Below the pieces are notes generated by a model. The model was given only the letters and a program-made list of their open reading frames with translations. It ran no database searches and was not told the origin of the DNA. Below, in pieces: positions 63,491 through 64,000 of a stretch of DNA of 64,000 nt. The stretch is taken from contig CAYGSJ010000001.1 of the NCBI GenBank assembly GCA_964352665.1, positions 372,001 to 436,000 of the forward strand. Direction: 5' to 3'. How positions within the stretch are numbered: the stretch's first letter is position 1; each line of letters opens with the position of its first letter. The DNA comes from UBA1672 sp964352665. Its GTDB lineage: Bacteria; Pseudomonadota; Alphaproteobacteria; Micavibrionales; Micavibrionaceae. Made by a program: the position numbers and the translations under genes.

Positions 63491-64000
63491 CTATAATTCA
63501 TCGTGAAACGCTTGTGTTTCCTGTGGAGGATCGAGTGCCCCGGGCTGATCTTTATGAATTTTAGTCAAAATATGAAACAGCGCCGTATAAGCGATCACAG
63601 CTGTATTAAGATCACAAAACAAAGTGACAACCATAGTACCAAGAACAAACAACATCTCAAGGTGCGAGATAGAGCCGTGTGGCGTAATAAAGGTAACCGA
63701 TGGCGGAAAAGTTCTGTGTTTTAACTGTCTGAAATAAATGATTATGGGGTCCCAGTCAAAAACATCATACCCGACCTTTATCAATATCCCTGAAAACACC
63801 GCCGAAGGAATATAGCCAAGCATATCCTGAAACAGCAGGATTTCGATTAAAACAAAAATGCCGGCCAACATGCCCGCCAACCTTAAACTTGCCTTCTCTT
63901 TCACCATTAAGACTGAGCGAATAGTAGCTTGCGCGCCAGGAATACCTCCAACTATAGCGGCAGCTCCACTGGCCACACCTTGCGCGATTAACTCTTTGTT
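63491..64000 (-). CDS. SulP-family anion transporter, 5' part outside window
   Basis: The frame enters from the right edge at 64000 and ends at 63491 (169 codons plus stop). The visible part has NKELIAQGVASGAAAIVGGI (20 residues), then PGAQATIRSVLMVK, SLRLAGMLAGIFVLIEILLF, IPSAVFSGILIKVGYDVFDW, and two further hydrophobic segments. The GGIPGAxATxRS and GILIKVGxDxxDW motifs identify SulP sulfate/anion permeases. No STAS domain follows the last segment, which most SulP proteins have. The protein ends with a short acidic tail. Confidence 0.85.
   Translation of the reverse strand, partial: NKELIAQGVASGAAAIVGGIPGAQATIRSVLMVKEKASLRLAGMLAGIFVLIEILLFQDMLGYIPSAVFSGILIKVGYDVFDWDPIIIYFRQLKHRTFPPSVTFITPHGSISHLEMLFVLGTMVVTLFCDLNTAVIAYTALFHILTKIHKDQPGALDPPQETQAFHDEL

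Noticed and set aside
1..64000. CRISPR array, insertion sequences or prophage
   Set aside because: No regularly spaced repeats, transposase, integrase, phage structural genes or terminal inverted repeats were found.

Overview
This window looks like the chromosome of an alphaproteobacterium of moderate G+C. The inference rests on several features. There is an mdh / sucC-sucD / sucA / odhB set of TCA-cycle genes in one neighbourhood. An nagZ-scpA-scpB-tatA-tatB-tatC block is present. A UPF0262 gene follows a short-form hisG, and there is a CpdR-like single-domain response regulator. A ROSE-type RNA thermometer precedes an hsp20 gene. The housekeeping genes are typical of free-living or predatory lineages such as the Micavibrio or Rhodospirillales relatives, but genus-level placement is inference only. 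No prophage, insertion sequence or CRISPR array was seen.

Layout. 1-3.7 kb: a large protein with a LOG-like C-terminal domain (cut by the left edge), a divergent deaminase-like gene, and a small gene interrupted by an in-frame amber codon. 3.7-21.2 kb: the 2-oxoglutarate dehydrogenase / succinyl-CoA synthetase / malate dehydrogenase genes, all on the minus strand. They are separated by a four-gene thiamine operon (thiE-thiD-BASS-type transporter-thiL), an Ere/ChaN-like gene, two tandem paralogues of unknown function, a very long acidic coiled-coil protein and a lytic-transglycosylase-like protein. 21.2-30.1 kb: a dense minus-strand run with dgt, a SPOR-domain protein, nagZ, scpA, scpB, tatA, tatB, tatC and zapE, with three extra small membrane proteins slotted in. 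30.1-37.3 kb: erpA-like, xthA, an esterase lipoprotein, a CBS-domain protein, a tandem pair of M48-like metalloproteases and an AT-rich stretch ending at tRNA-Thr. 37.4-43.4 kb: dcd, murA, hisG, UPF0262, infA, maf, an RNase G-type gene and tRNA-Phe. 43.5-53.3 kb: an unknown protein, a PHB-depolymerase-like esterase, a FecR/RTX secreted protein, glpK, glpD and a YjbH-type protein. 53.6-64 kb: rluD, a secreted propeller-like protein, a GT4 glycosyltransferase, cpdR, an unusual PP2C-like phosphatase, hsp20, a UPF0104 flippase-like protein, an O-antigen-ligase-like protein, tRNA-Val and a SulP transporter cut by the right edge.

How the parts fit together. The thiamine operon supplies thiamine diphosphate, the cofactor of SucA, whose gene lies beside it. 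SucA, OdhB, SucCD and Mdh cover consecutive steps of the oxidative TCA branch. The tat block, SPOR protein, NagZ, MurA and the SLT protein concern envelope growth and export. YjbH, GT4, UPF0104 and ligase-like genes suggest surface polysaccharide assembly.

The items most worth a second look are: the PP2C-like protein at 58045-59700, whose DGHG motif lies after the other catalytic motifs and whose C-terminus carries an internal duplication; the ROSE-like thermometer at 60283-60360; the in-frame amber at 3489-3491; the LOG-like/deaminase divergent pair; the BASS transporter inside the thiamine operon; and the tandem M48-like proteases with a shared CxxC tail.
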